Shown piece by piece: positions 40,527 to 49,536 of a DNA stretch of 64,000 bases. The notes below the pieces were generated by a model. That model saw only the letters and a program-made list of their open reading frames with translations. It did no database searches and was not told the origin of the DNA. Position numbers and translations under genes: made by a program. The first letter of the stretch is position 1; the number at the start of each line of letters is the position of its first letter. This DNA is from Acidobacteriota bacterium (lineage in GTDB: Bacteria > Acidobacteriota > UBA4820): positions 1 to 64,000 of the forward strand of contig JAKQCT010000088.1 in assembly GCA_029559035.1 (NCBI GenBank), given 5' to 3'.

Positions 40527-41084
40527 GTGTCCAACCGAATCTTTGTTGGTAACATTCCTTACGACGCGACGGAACAGGAGCTCAAGGAGTTCTTCCAGAA
40601 GGCGGGAAACATAACACAGGTGGTTATTCCCAAAGACAGGGAAACAGGGAAGCCGAGGGGGTTCGCCTTCGTCGAGTTCGAAACCGCTGCGCAGATGCAG
40701 GAATCCGTGTTCAAGCTCAACAACGCGCTTCTAAGGGACCGGAAGATCATCGTCAGCGAAGCCAAGAAGAAAGAACCCGGCTCCGCGCCGCCCCGCTCTT
40801 CGAGGCCTTACTCGCCGGCACCCCAGACGGCCGCCGTCGCGTGGGAGGTCGAGGAATCAGGCTCCCCCAGGGAGAACAAGTTCAAGAGGGGCGCCGACTT
40901 CGAGGAGTCGTCAAAGGCGAAGAAGAGGATGATGGCCGAGATCTCGGAGAAGAAATCGAGGGACGTTTCCAAGGACAAGAACGGAAGGCTGTATAACTAC
41001 GAGGACGACGAGGACGGCCGGGGGGACGAGGATTTCATCCCCGTCTATATGAGGGACCCGGAAACCGAAGACAAGGACAATTGA
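40527..41084 (+). CDS. RRM-type RNA-binding protein with charged tail
   Basis: A 185-aa protein with one RNA recognition motif at residues ~4-82. RNP2 is IFVGNI (5-10) and RNP1 is RGFAFVEF (44-51), both with the aromatic residues that stack on RNA. Bacterial RRM proteins of this kind occur in cyanobacteria and many proteobacteria and are often cold- or stress-related. The remaining ~100 residues are a low-complexity charged tail (Pro/Ser-rich, then EDDEDGRGDED) that is probably disordered. The start is a GTG ten bases after GGAGGTG. It has its own promoter. Confidence 0.9.
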   Translation: MSNRIFVGNIPYDATEQELKEFFQKAGNITQVVIPKDRETGKPRGFAFVEFETAAQMQESVFKLNNALLRDRKIIVSEAKKKEPGSAPPRSSRPYSPAPQTAAVAWEVEESGSPRENKFKRGADFEESSKAKKRMMAEISEKKSRDVSKDKNGRLYNYEDDEDGRGDEDFIPVYMRDPETEDKDN

Positions 41085-41199
41085 GCAACACCCGTCCGCG
41101 GGAGTCAAGGGCGGGAATGAGCGACGCGGCCTGCCCGCGGCCGGTTTCCTCTCACGGAAGCCGGAGACGGTGCCGGCTGCCGAGCTTTCCCGGAGAAAA

Positions 41200-42141
41200 A
41201 TGAAAACAGCAAAAAGCGTCGTCGAACTGATCGGGGAAACTCCGATCGTTCGCCTCGGAGGGATCAGGGAGAAAGGCGAAGCCGAGATATGGGCCAAGCT
41301 CGAGTACCTCAATCCGGGGATGAGCGTGAAGGACAGGATCGCCCTGGGGATAATAAGGCAGGCGGAAAAGGAAGGAAGGCTTCGAAAAGGCGGAACCATA
41401 ATCGAAGCGACCGCAGGCAACACGGGCGTGGCGCTCGCGCTGGTGGGGGTATCCCTCGGCTACAGGGTTGTGATCGTGATGGTCGAGGGGTACGCGAGAG
41501 AGAAAATGATACTCGTCCGAGGCCTTGGCGGAGAAATCCTCACGGTTCCGCGGGATAAGGGCATGGCGGGAGCGGTCGAAAAAGCGGAAGAACTGGAAGC
41601 GTCGATCCCTGGAGCTTTCAGGGCGAACCAGTTCGAAAACGGGTCCAACCCGGAAATCCACTACAGGACCACCGGACCTGAGATCTGGGAGCAGCTTCTG
41701 GGAAAAGTTGACGGCCTTGCGCTGGGAGCGGGCACCGGCGGCAGCTTCACCGGGATCGCGAGATTCCTCAAGGAGAAGAACCCTTCGCTCAAGGCCTACC
41801 TGGTCGATCCGCCCGGCTCCGTGCTTTCAGGTGAGAGCTGCGTCGGTGAAAAAATGGTGGAGGGGATAGGCGGTAGATGGTGGCCCCGGAATCTCGACAG
41901 GCGGCTTGTCGACGGCTTTTTACCGCTGAGCAACAGGGAGATTTTCCACATGGTGGACCGCCTGGGTAAGCTCGGGTTCCCCGTCGGAGCATCCTCCGGG
42001 GCGAACGCGGCGGGTGCGAAAAGGCTCGCGGGTCTGCTCGGAGAAGGCAGGACCGTCGTAACGCTCCTTACGGACCCGTCGGAAAGGTATTTCAGCAAGT
42101 ACATTTACGACGGAAAGTTCGAAGGAAGGGAGATTGGATGA
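41200..42141 (+). CDS. cysK: PLP-dependent cysteine synthase family protein
   Basis: A 313-aa enzyme of the cysteine synthase / cystathionine beta-synthase family that makes cysteine from O-acetylserine (or a related acceptor) and sulfide. Lys44 in NPGMSVKDR is the PLP Schiff-base residue. The substrate loop EATAGNTGVALA and the phosphate-binding GAGTGGSFTGIA are present. It keeps the PVGASSGANAAGA block near the C-terminus. The ATG at 41200 with GGAG just before it is preferred; a GTG at 41170 would add ten residues. CysM or O-phosphoserine-type activity cannot be excluded from sequence alone. Confidence 0.87.
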   Translation: MKTAKSVVELIGETPIVRLGGIREKGEAEIWAKLEYLNPGMSVKDRIALGIIRQAEKEGRLRKGGTIIEATAGNTGVALALVGVSLGYRVVIVMVEGYAREKMILVRGLGGEILTVPRDKGMAGAVEKAEELEASIPGAFRANQFENGSNPEIHYRTTGPEIWEQLLGKVDGLALGAGTGGSFTGIARFLKEKNPSLKAYLVDPPGSVLSGESCVGEKMVEGIGGRWWPRNLDRRLVDGFLPLSNREIFHMVDRLGKLGFPVGASSGANAAGAKRLAGLLGEGRTVVTLLTDPSERYFSKYIYDGKFEGREIG

Positions 42142-42195
42142 CCGCTGCAGATGCTTGCTCGTGGAGGCGACGGCACCGCGGGGGACAGGCGGTTG

Positions 42196-42224
42196 TTGAC
42201 TTAATCCGGGGCTTTAACTAAAAT
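42196..42224 (+). promoter_or_regulatory. Sigma-70-type promoter of the pal operon
   Basis: TTGACT (42196-42201), 17 bases, TAAAAT (42219-42224). It lies 23 bases before the ATG at 42248. Confidence 0.7.
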
Positions 42225-42247
42225 GAGGTTCTTAAAGGCGGAGGTGG

Positions 42248-42796
42248 ATGATGTATAACAAACGAGTTCTTTTTCTTTTGATCCTGGCCCTTTCCCTGCT
42301 GTTGATGATGTCCGGCTGCAAAAAGAAGTCAACCGGCCCCGGGACGCCGCCTCCGGCTCCTGCCACGCCGCAATCCCCGTCCGCGGATTGGACTCCGGAG
42401 AAGAGGGACGAAAGCCTCAAGGTAGAAACCACGGCCGATTACTTCAACAAACAGGGAGTCCTGAAGAGGATCCACTTCGAGGTCAACAAGTGGGAGATAA
42501 TCCCGGAATCACGGGAGATATTGAGGAAAAACGCTGAATGGGTCCTGAAGCATCCGGAGTTCAACCTGATCGTGGAAGGCCACTGCGACGAAAGGAACAC
42601 TGAAGCTTTCAACCTGGCTCTCGGCGAGAGAAGAGCGAACGCCGCGAAAGAGTATCTGATAGGCCTCGGAATGCCGGCCGCCAGGATACAGACGGTCTCG
42701 TACGGCGAGAACAAGCCGATATGCGGAGACCACAGCGAGGAGTGCTGGCAGAAGAACCGCAGGGCGGAATTCCTTCTGTCCGAACCGCAAAAATAG
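42248..42796 (+). CDS. pal: Peptidoglycan-associated lipoprotein (OmpA-like domain)
   Basis: A 182-aa lipoprotein that links the outer membrane to peptidoglycan. The signal peptide ends in a lipobox MSG|C24, followed by Lys-rich residues. After a Pro-rich linker comes an OmpA domain with FEVNKWEIIPESREIL, IVEGHCDERNTEAFNLALGERRANA and a C-terminal NRRAEFLL; the Asp and Arg that grip diaminopimelate are kept. GGAGG lies at 42239-42243; two adjacent ATG codons (42248, 42251) could serve. It is followed three bases later by cpoB. The Tol proteins usually encoded next to pal are not in the window. Confidence 0.93.
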   Translation: MMYNKRVLFLLILALSLLLMMSGCKKKSTGPGTPPPAPATPQSPSADWTPEKRDESLKVETTADYFNKQGVLKRIHFEVNKWEIIPESREILRKNAEWVLKHPEFNLIVEGHCDERNTEAFNLALGERRANAAKEYLIGLGMPAARIQTVSYGENKPICGDHSEECWQKNRRAEFLLSEPQK

Positions 42797-42799
42797 TCG

Positions 42800-43540
42800 A
42801 TGAAAAGGGCCTCTGCCGCCGTTATCCTTCTGCTTTTCTTTGTCCTGCCTGCCTTTGGCGGAACAAAAGAGGACATGGAGAGGATGCAGTCGGAAATTCG
42901 CGCGCTCGAAAGCAAGCTCACGGGATTTGCGTTCGAACTTGAGGAAATGAGGAAAAGGCTTGAGTTCCTTGATGCAAGGCTGGAAGCAGTTTCCCGTTCT
43001 TCGCAGACGGCCGATATCCGCGCGGACCTCGACCAGCTGAAAAGCAAGCTCGAAGCGATCGAAAGCATGGTTGCCGACAGGGGGCACGCCCGCCCTCTTC
43101 AGCCTGCTCCGCCGGAAATTGCACCCGGATCACAGAAGGGTACGGACGCGGCACCCGGGGAGACTCCTCAGCAGATATACCAGGGCGCCCACTCGGAATA
43201 CATTCAGGGACGGTACCGCAACGCCGTGGAGGAGTTCCAGAGGTTCATCGCCCTCTTTCCCGCGGACCCGCTGGTCGAGAACTGCATGTACTGGACGGGT
43301 GAATCCTATTACGGCATGAAGGATTACGGGGAAGCCAAAAAGGCCCTCTCTCTGACGATGGAAAAATACCCGAAAGGCGCAAAGTTCATGTCGGCTAAAC
43401 TCAAGCTTGCACTGACGAACTTTCACCTCGGAGAAAAAGCAGAAAGCAGGCGGCTTCTCCAGGAGATAGTGTCCGCGGCGCCGATCTCTCCCGAGGCGGA
43501 CATCGCGAAAGAGAAGCTCAGCACCCTCTTTCCTGACTGA
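42800..43540 (+). CDS. cpoB: Tol-Pal system coiled-coil/TPR protein CpoB (YbgF)
   Basis: A 246-aa periplasmic protein. The signal peptide is MKRASAAVILLLFFVLPAFGG. Residues ~22-75 form a coiled coil (trimerisation region of YbgF), followed by a Pro-rich linker and, from ~110, tetratricopeptide repeats starting PQQIYQGAHSEYIQGRYRNAVEEFQ and including MYWTGESYYGMKDYGEAKKAL. CpoB coordinates outer-membrane constriction with peptidoglycan synthesis. The position right after pal supports the call. Confidence 0.9.
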   Translation: MKRASAAVILLLFFVLPAFGGTKEDMERMQSEIRALESKLTGFAFELEEMRKRLEFLDARLEAVSRSSQTADIRADLDQLKSKLEAIESMVADRGHARPLQPAPPEIAPGSQKGTDAAPGETPQQIYQGAHSEYIQGRYRNAVEEFQRFIALFPADPLVENCMYWTGESYYGMKDYGEAKKALSLTMEKYPKGAKFMSAKLKLALTNFHLGEKAESRRLLQEIVSAAPISPEADIAKEKLSTLFPD

Positions 43541-43543
43541 CAG

Positions 43544-45226
43544 GTGCTGCCTTACGCAAAAGCCAACCTGAGAAGCTTCAGGAACCGGGCCATGCCTATG
43601 GATCGGGCGAGGTTTTTGTTCTTCTCGGCGTTCGTCCTGTTCGGAACCCTCTTCCTGTTCGCCGATTTCCTGTTTTTCCAAAGGATCTTCTGGAATCTTT
43701 ATTCGCTGAAGAACGTTCCCGCGAACATGATGATTGCCATGTCCGCAAAGCTAATGGGGCTGGTATTCCTCACGACCTTCACGATGCTGGTCTTCTCGTC
43801 CGCCGTAACGTCGCTCAGCTATCTTTACCTCGACGAAGACCTCGAACTGCTGTTCGCTCTGCCCCTCCAGAGGGACGGGATAAGGGCTTTGAAGCTCTTG
43901 CAGGCATTTTTCAACGCGTCGGCGATGGTCGTCCTGCTGATCGTCCCGGTGATCATGAGCTACCAGAACGTGAGAGGCGGAGGGGGGCTGGCCGGATCAT
44001 TGTTTTCGTTAGCCTGCCTTGTCCTTTTCGTCGCTTCTCCATCCGCGTTGGGAGCATCCCTGACGATCATCCTCGCGAGGTGTTTCCCTGCAAGGAGGCT
44101 GCATCAGTTCTTGACCGTTCTGGGGCTTGCGCTCCTGACATCGCTTATACTGCTCTTCAGGCTCTCGAAACCGGAGGTCCTCATCAATCCGAAGAGCTCC
44201 GCCGCGATCGATGACCTGATTTCCTCCATAGCCCTCCCCGCGGAGGGTTCGCTTCCCTCCTCATGGTTCGCGAGGGCCATCGTGAGTTCGGGAGAAGGCG
44301 ACACGGTCCGCTGCCTCGTCTATGCAGGCAAATTGTCGCTCCTCGCCGCGGGGAGCCTTGTCCTCCTCGCGCTTCTTGTCAGACTGTTTCATTCAAGCGG
44401 GTTCGCCAGAAGCGCGGTGGCCGGGCCGGCGAAGGTCAGATCAGCGCGCGGGGAGGGGTCTTTCCTGATGGCGGCCCTCCGGAAGCTCCCTCTCGGAAAA
44501 GAAGCAAGGGCGGTTCTTTTCAGGGACGCGAAGGCTTTCTTCAGGAGCCCCGCCGAATGGGGCCAGCTTTTCATCCTCGGGGCCCTCGTCATCATCTACC
44601 TTTTCAACGTGAGGTATGTTCCGCTCGAGGCGGCGCCCTTCCGGGTGGCGGTGACTCTTCTCAATTTCGTCACCCTGCTTTTCGTGGTGTCGTCGGTCGC
44701 CGCCAGGTTCGCGTTCACTTCGTTGGGGTGGGAGGGAAGGGCCTTTTTTACAACCAGGGCCCTGCCGGTCCCGCCGGAGAAGATCGTTCTGGCGAAGTTC
44801 CTTTTCACCGCCGTCCCACTCTCGCTGTTCTCGCTCGCGACGTTCTATTCGGCAGGGCGGCTGATCGATCTCGGGGGATGGCCTTTCGCATATTTTCTCG
44901 TCTGCACTCTCGTTTCCTCGGTATTCCTGACGGCCATGGCCCTTTACATGGGGTGCAGGGCGCCGATGTTCGACGAGAAGAACCCGGCGAGGATGCTTGT
45001 TACCCCGGGCGGCTTCATGTACATGTTCTTCTCGATGATATATGTCGCCGCGCTGACGGTCATAAGCGCGAGGCCTGTCTACCGCCATTACCTGGGTATC
45101 CTGGGGGGAGAGGCCGGAACCGCCCACTGGTTCCGGGCGATGGCTGAGGCGGCGCTCGTTTCCCTCCCCGCGGTGATCTTCTACAGGCTATCGATAAGGA
45201 AGATCGCCTCGCTCCAGCAGAAATAA
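43544..45226 (+). CDS. ABC-2-like polytopic membrane protein (ABC exporter permease type)
   Basis: A 560-aa integral membrane protein with about twelve helices. The segment SLSYLYLDEDLELLFALPLQRDGI resembles putative ABC exporter permeases (ABC_tran_2 / ABC-2 type), in which a cytoplasmic LELL..LP loop is typical. A central Gly/Ala-rich helix block and a large middle loop (about 280-330) separate two half-like parts. No ATP-binding partner is encoded beside it, so its transporter role is inferred. The start is a GTG four bases after the cpoB stop, with a weak ribosome binding site; an ATG 16 codons later is an alternative. A convergent terminator follows. Confidence 0.7.
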   Translation: MLPYAKANLRSFRNRAMPMDRARFLFFSAFVLFGTLFLFADFLFFQRIFWNLYSLKNVPANMMIAMSAKLMGLVFLTTFTMLVFSSAVTSLSYLYLDEDLELLFALPLQRDGIRALKLLQAFFNASAMVVLLIVPVIMSYQNVRGGGGLAGSLFSLACLVLFVASPSALGASLTIILARCFPARRLHQFLTVLGLALLTSLILLFRLSKPEVLINPKSSAAIDDLISSIALPAEGSLPSSWFARAIVSSGEGDTVRCLVYAGKLSLLAAGSLVLLALLVRLFHSSGFARSAVAGPAKVRSARGEGSFLMAALRKLPLGKEARAVLFRDAKAFFRSPAEWGQLFILGALVIIYLFNVRYVPLEAAPFRVAVTLLNFVTLLFVVSSVAARFAFTSLGWEGRAFFTTRALPVPPEKIVLAKFLFTAVPLSLFSLATFYSAGRLIDLGGWPFAYFLVCTLVSSVFLTAMALYMGCRAPMFDEKNPARMLVTPGGFMYMFFSMIYVAALTVISARPVYRHYLGILGGEAGTAHWFRAMAEAALVSLPAVIFYRLSIRKIASLQQK

Positions 45227-45251
45227 AAAAGGCGGGGAAGCCCCCGCCTTT
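45227..45251. terminator. Bidirectional terminator between convergent genes
   Basis: A stem GGCGGGG / CCCCGCC flanked by A and T runs on both sides, between the membrane protein gene and the convergent TPR gene. It can serve both strands. Confidence 0.85.
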
Positions 45252-45271
45252 CGGAGTTGTTTAAGGGAAAA

Positions 45272-46354
45272 CTATTTTTTCCCGCCCTTCATCTGCTTCA
45301 GGTATCCCTGAACCTCGGCCTTGCGTTCCGAGTCCTTGGTCGAGGAGGCGATCTTTTCCAGGAGGGGCTTTGCCTTGTCGTTGCTCTTCTGCTCGAGGTA
45401 GATGACCGCCCTTCTGTACATGGCGTTCTCGTGGTTGGGGTTGAGGGCGAGAAGCTGGTCCGCGGCGGCCGCCGCGTTCTTGAGGTCTTTCATCTGGTAG
45501 TAAGCCTCGGACTTGAAGTGGAGGGCGGCCTCGTCGTTGGGCCTGAGCGCGATTATCTTGTCCGCGGTCTGGATGCAATCCGCAGGCTTGTTCGTCTGGA
45601 GCTGGCAGAACGCGAGCCTCTGGAGAAGGGCCGGTTTCAGCATTTCTTTCGTGGTGATCGTGGACACCTTCTCGAGCACCGGAACCGCCGATTCGTAGCT
45701 CTTCTTCTTCAGAAGGACCTGGCTGAGGGCGAGAAGAGTGTCCTCGTTCTCGGGGGCGGTGTTCCTCGCTTTGGTGAGGTAGGACTCTGCCCTGTCGAGG
45801 TCCCCGTTCTGGAGAGCGAAAACGCCGGCGTCGTATCCGACGTTCTTGTAAAGCGGGTCGAGCGGGACGAGCTTGTCATAAAGCTCGAAAGCCTTTGCCT
45901 TGTCCTTCGCCTCCACGATGTGGGCGTAGCTGTAAAGGACCTCCTTGTCCTCGGGGGCTATCGCGAGGGCCTTGCCGTAAGCTTCGGCGACCTTTTCCTC
46001 CTGAGCCATCTCGTGGAAGATCGTCGCTTCGAACATCAGGGCCTGCAGCTGCAGCTGGGTCTCGGGGGCGAGCGGATCGCTCGCCTTGGCGTAGGCTTTT
46101 TCAAGGAATGCGAGGGCGTTGGCGTTGTCCTTCAGCTTGTAGTATGCCACTCCGATATTCGCCAGCAGCCCCGCGGTCTCCTGGCCCGAGGCGATCGTCT
46201 TGTTGCCGAGGTCGATCGCTTTCTGGTATTCGCCGCTTTCAATGAGCTGTTCTACCGTGGCCACCGGTTTCGTCTCCGCCTTCTTCTTCTCCGCGAAAGC
46301 CGGCAGCGCGAAGACGAAGCTCAGGACAAGTAAAACGGTCAGTGCTTTTTTCAT
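45272..46354 (-). CDS. Exported tetratricopeptide repeat protein
   Basis: A 360-aa protein with signal peptide MKKALTVLLVLSFVFALPAFA and at least eight TPR units (for example GEYQKAIDLGNKTIA, DNANALAFLEKAYAKA, GDLDRAESYLTKARN, KSYESAVPVLEKV). TPR proteins are scaffolds for protein contacts; no catalytic domain is seen. The ATG at 46354 is preceded by GGGAGGA and gives a clean signal peptide. An in-frame ATG at 46417 overlaps the alaS stop (ATGA) but would put 21 residues before the signal peptide, so it is less likely. A perfect inverted repeat lies just before the ribosome binding site. Confidence 0.82.
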   Translation of the reverse strand: MKKALTVLLVLSFVFALPAFAEKKKAETKPVATVEQLIESGEYQKAIDLGNKTIASGQETAGLLANIGVAYYKLKDNANALAFLEKAYAKASDPLAPETQLQLQALMFEATIFHEMAQEEKVAEAYGKALAIAPEDKEVLYSYAHIVEAKDKAKAFELYDKLVPLDPLYKNVGYDAGVFALQNGDLDRAESYLTKARNTAPENEDTLLALSQVLLKKKSYESAVPVLEKVSTITTKEMLKPALLQRLAFCQLQTNKPADCIQTADKIIALRPNDEAALHFKSEAYYQMKDLKNAAAAADQLLALNPNHENAMYRRAVIYLEQKSNDKAKPLLEKIASSTKDSERKAEVQGYLKQMKGGKK

Positions 46355-46366
46355 CTTGATCCTCCC

Positions 46367-46383
46367 ACCGTGTATGACACGGT
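46367..46383 (-). promoter_or_regulatory. Perfect inverted repeat just upstream of the TPR gene
   Basis: ACCGTGT-3-ACACGGT, seven bases in each arm. It ends one base before the GGGAGG site of the TPR gene. It could be an operator or a small mRNA hairpin next to the ribosome binding site. Confidence 0.45.
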
Positions 46384-46413
46384 CAACATTGATATGGTTT
46401 AAAGAAATATCTT

Positions 46414-49077
46414 TCATGTTTGCGTGGCCAGCCCCGCAATTATCGCGGGAGCCTTTTCGAGGGCGCCCCTCAGGGCGGCGACATCCTTTCCTCCGGCCTC
46501 CGCGATGTCGGGCTTTCCGCCTCCGCCTCCGCCGATGAGCTTCCCGAGCTCTTTCACTATCTTCGGGGCGTTGAATTTTCCCGTTAGGTCCTTTGTCACC
46601 GCCACTAGTATCGACGCTTTTTCTTCCGTTCTGTTGCCTATCACCACTATCCCCGAACCCAGCTTTTCCCTCAGCGAGTCCGCGAGGTTCTTGACCAGGG
46701 AAGGGGAGAGACCTTCGACGGATTTGATGATGAACCTTATGCCGCCTTCTTCCCTTATCTCGTCGCCGGCCGCACCTGAAGAGGCGAGCTTGAGCTTCAG
46801 GGATTCGAGCTCCTTTTCGAGGGCTTTGTTCGTATCGACCAGCGACCTCAGTGATTCGAGAAATTTTTCCCTGGGCATTTTAAGTATCTGTTCCGCCGCG
46901 AGGATCTCCCGGTAGTTGCCCGCCAAGAGGCTGTATGCGGAATTCTCGCAGACGGCCTCGATCCTTCTGGTTCCCGAGGCGACCGACTTTTCGTCGAGGA
47001 TCTTGAAAACGCCTATCCTGCCCGTCCTCTCGACATGGCATCCTCCGCAGAGCTCCCTTGACACGCCTTCCACCGATACCACTCTAACCGTATCGCCGTA
47101 CTTCTCGTCGAAAAGGGCCATCGCTCCCGAATCGAGGGCCTCCTGGAGAGGCATGAAAGTCTTCGAGACGGGGATATCCTGCCAGACCGACTCGTTGACT
47201 TTTTCCTCGACCGCCGATATCAGCTCGTCGTCGAGCCCGTGGAAGTGCTGGAAATCGAAACGGAGGCGGTCCGGGCTCACGAGGGAGCCCGCCTGCTTCA
47301 CGTGGTCCCCGAGGACCTCCCTGAGCGCCGAGTGAAGGAGGTGCGTCGCAGTGTGGTGCGCTTCCGTGTTGCGCCGCCTCCTTTCGTCGACTGTAAGGGT
47401 GACCGGATCGCCGGCCTTGAGCTCTCCCTCGACAACTTCGACTTCGCTGACGGAGATCTTTCTGAGCGCCTTCACCGTCCCGCGGACGACGAACGAGCAG
47501 TTCTCGTTCTCCCCGCGGCCAGTGTCGCCAACCTGTCCGCCCGATTCCGGGTAGAAAGGCGTCGAGGCGAAGACGGCGAACCCCTTTTCCCCTTCGCGCA
47601 GGATGCCGGTCCTCTCGTTGTTCGCGGCAAGGGCAAGGACTTCGGTCCTCGAGACCAGGGCGTCGTAACCGATGAACGACGAGGCGTTCTCCAGCCCCTG
47701 AAAAGCCGAGAAATCCTTTCCCTCCCCGTCGCCCTTCCATGAGGCTTTGGCCAGTTCGCGCTGTCTCTTCATCGCCTCGTCGAACCCGGCCATGTCGAGG
47801 CCGAGCTTTTTTTCCTTGGCGATGTCCGCGGCGAGGTCCAGGGGAAGTCCGTATGTATCGTACAGTTTGAAGAGCAGGTCGCCTGGAACGATGCCGTTCT
47901 TGAATTCGGGGAGGGCTTCCTCCAGCTTTGACAGACCCAGGGACAGGGTGGAGGCGAAAACCTCCTCCTCGCGGAGAAGGACCCTGCGGACCCGTTCCCC
48001 GTTCCCGATGATCTCCGGGTAGGCTTCGCCCATCAGCTCCGCCACCTTGGGAACCAGAAGGGGAAGGGCGGGGGAGGTTATCCCCAGTTTCTTTTCATAC
48101 CGGATCGCGCGCCTTATTATCTTCCTCAGCACGTAACCGCGCCCCTCGTTCGAGGGTAGTACGCCGTCCGCGATGAGGAACGCCGAGGATCGTATGTGGT
48201 CGGCGATGACCCTCATCGCTACGCCAGTTTCGCCGTCCGCTTCGTATTTGCCGCCGCTGATCCTCTCGACCTCCGAAATGATGGGGCGTATGAGGTCGGT
48301 GTCGTAGTTGGTATGGACTCCCTGAATTACGGCGCAGAGCCTTTCAAGCCCCATGCCTGTATCGACGCAGGGCGCCGGGAGGGGGGAAAGCCGCCCCGCT
48401 GCGTCCCTGTCGTACTGCATGAAGACCAGGTTCCAGAGCTCGAGCCACCTGTCGCATTCGCACGCTACGCCCTTGCACTTCCTGCCTTCGGCTTCCTCCG
48501 GGCATGGGAGGTCATCGCTGAGGTGATAATGCACTTCGCTGCACGGGCCGCAGGGGCCGACGTCGCCCATGGCCCAGAAATTGTCCTTTTTCCCGAATTC
48601 GTGGATCCTTTCCTTCGGAAGGATGCCGAGCCAGATTTCGAGCGCCTCCTCGTCGCGAGGCACTTCGTCGTCGCCGGCGAAGATCGTCGCGACCATCCTC
48701 GCAGGGTCAATGCCCGCGACCCCGGTCAGGAATTCCCAGGCGAAGCGGATGGCGTCATTCTTGAAATAATCCCCGAAGGAGAAATTGCCGAGCATTTCGA
48801 AGAACGTGTGATGCCTTGCGGTGAAACCGACGTTTTCCAGGTCGTTGTGCTTTCCGCCCGCCCTCACGCACTTCTGGCTCGACGCCGCCCGCCTGAAGGG
48901 CTTTTTCTCGTTGCCGAGGAAAACGTCCTTGAACTGATTCATGCCCGCGTTGGTGAAAAGGAGCGTCCTGTCGCCCGCGGGTACCAGGGACGAGGAGCGG
49001 ACGACGGCGTGGCCGTTATCTTCGAAATACCTGAGGAATTTCTTTCTGATCTCGGAACTGCGCATGGGGAGCGTCAA
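46414..49077 (-). CDS. alaS: Alanyl-tRNA synthetase
   Basis: An 887-aa enzyme that charges tRNA-Ala, with full-length architecture. The class II catalytic core begins MRSSEIRKKFLRYFEDNGH and includes LLFTNAGMNQFKD and GDVGPCGPCSEVHY. The editing domain has HTATHLLHSAL plus the distal C.GCH motif (ELCGGCHVERTG) that binds zinc. The C-terminal C-Ala domain ends with KPDIAEAGGKD. The start overlaps the recX stop by four bases (ATGA), so recX-alaS are coupled, as in many bacteria where recX sits between recA and alaS; here pilT replaces recA upstream. Confidence 0.97.
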   Translation of the reverse strand: MTLPMRSSEIRKKFLRYFEDNGHAVVRSSSLVPAGDRTLLFTNAGMNQFKDVFLGNEKKPFRRAASSQKCVRAGGKHNDLENVGFTARHHTFFEMLGNFSFGDYFKNDAIRFAWEFLTGVAGIDPARMVATIFAGDDEVPRDEEALEIWLGILPKERIHEFGKKDNFWAMGDVGPCGPCSEVHYHLSDDLPCPEEAEGRKCKGVACECDRWLELWNLVFMQYDRDAAGRLSPLPAPCVDTGMGLERLCAVIQGVHTNYDTDLIRPIISEVERISGGKYEADGETGVAMRVIADHIRSSAFLIADGVLPSNEGRGYVLRKIIRRAIRYEKKLGITSPALPLLVPKVAELMGEAYPEIIGNGERVRRVLLREEEVFASTLSLGLSKLEEALPEFKNGIVPGDLLFKLYDTYGLPLDLAADIAKEKKLGLDMAGFDEAMKRQRELAKASWKGDGEGKDFSAFQGLENASSFIGYDALVSRTEVLALAANNERTGILREGEKGFAVFASTPFYPESGGQVGDTGRGENENCSFVVRGTVKALRKISVSEVEVVEGELKAGDPVTLTVDERRRRNTEAHHTATHLLHSALREVLGDHVKQAGSLVSPDRLRFDFQHFHGLDDELISAVEEKVNESVWQDIPVSKTFMPLQEALDSGAMALFDEKYGDTVRVVSVEGVSRELCGGCHVERTGRIGVFKILDEKSVASGTRRIEAVCENSAYSLLAGNYREILAAEQILKMPREKFLESLRSLVDTNKALEKELESLKLKLASSGAAGDEIREEGGIRFIIKSVEGLSPSLVKNLADSLREKLGSGIVVIGNRTEEKASILVAVTKDLTGKFNAPKIVKELGKLIGGGGGGKPDIAEAGGKDVAALRGALEKAPAIIAGLATQT

Positions 49078-49535
49078 CCTTCCGTTTCTTCGAAATGTCT
49101 TAAAGCTTTCTGGATCGTCTCCTGCCGGAACCCCCTGCGGCTGAGGAAGACCATCATCTTCACCCTGGTCTTGGCATTTCGGAGCTTCGCGGGGGTCTGT
49201 CCCTTCTTTTCCAGGATCTCCAGGATGGAATCTATCTCACCTTCTGCGGGGATCTCCGGCATCTCCGTAAAACCGAGGTTCCGAAGGTGGTGCTTGATGT
49301 AGAAGAACCCCTTGCCCTTCTCCAGGTATAACATGGCCTGGCGCGAGGCAAGCTTTCCGTCGTCCAGGTATTTCTTGCTCCGCAGGAGGGACAGCGTCTC
49401 ATCGACCTCTTTTGCGGCGAAACCTTTCGACAGGAGCTTCTCTGCCAGGGCGTTGGAGCTCATGTCCCTCCCGGCGAGCAGCTTGAGAGCTTCGTTGAAA
49501 GCTTGTCTGGCAGGTTTGTCTTCTTTGCGGGCCAA
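49074..49535 (-). CDS. recX: Regulatory protein RecX
   Basis: A 153-aa helical protein that modulates RecA filaments. It shows the three-helix repeats of RecX: ALKLLAGRDMSSNALAEKLLSKGF, VDETLSLLRSKKYLDDGKLASR and the final FLSRRGFRQETIQKALRHF. The middle repeat is a little longer than usual. It starts one base after the pilT stop and its stop overlaps the alaS start. No recA is in the window. Confidence 0.88.
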   Translation of the reverse strand: MARKEDKPARQAFNEALKLLAGRDMSSNALAEKLLSKGFAAKEVDETLSLLRSKKYLDDGKLASRQAMLYLEKGKGFFYIKHHLRNLGFTEMPEIPAEGEIDSILEILEKKGQTPAKLRNAKTRVKMMVFLSRRGFRQETIQKALRHFEETEG

Positions 49536-49536
49536 T

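Noticed and set aside
41085-41199. Gap between the RRM gene and cysK
   Set aside because: I looked for a small gene, hairpin or riboswitch-like pattern and saw nothing I can support.
45257-46333. Long open frame (358 codons) on the plus strand opposite the TPR gene
   Set aside because: It is antisense to a protein with clear TPR motifs and a signal peptide. In GC-rich biased genes such antisense frames stay open by chance. The translation has no recognisable domain.
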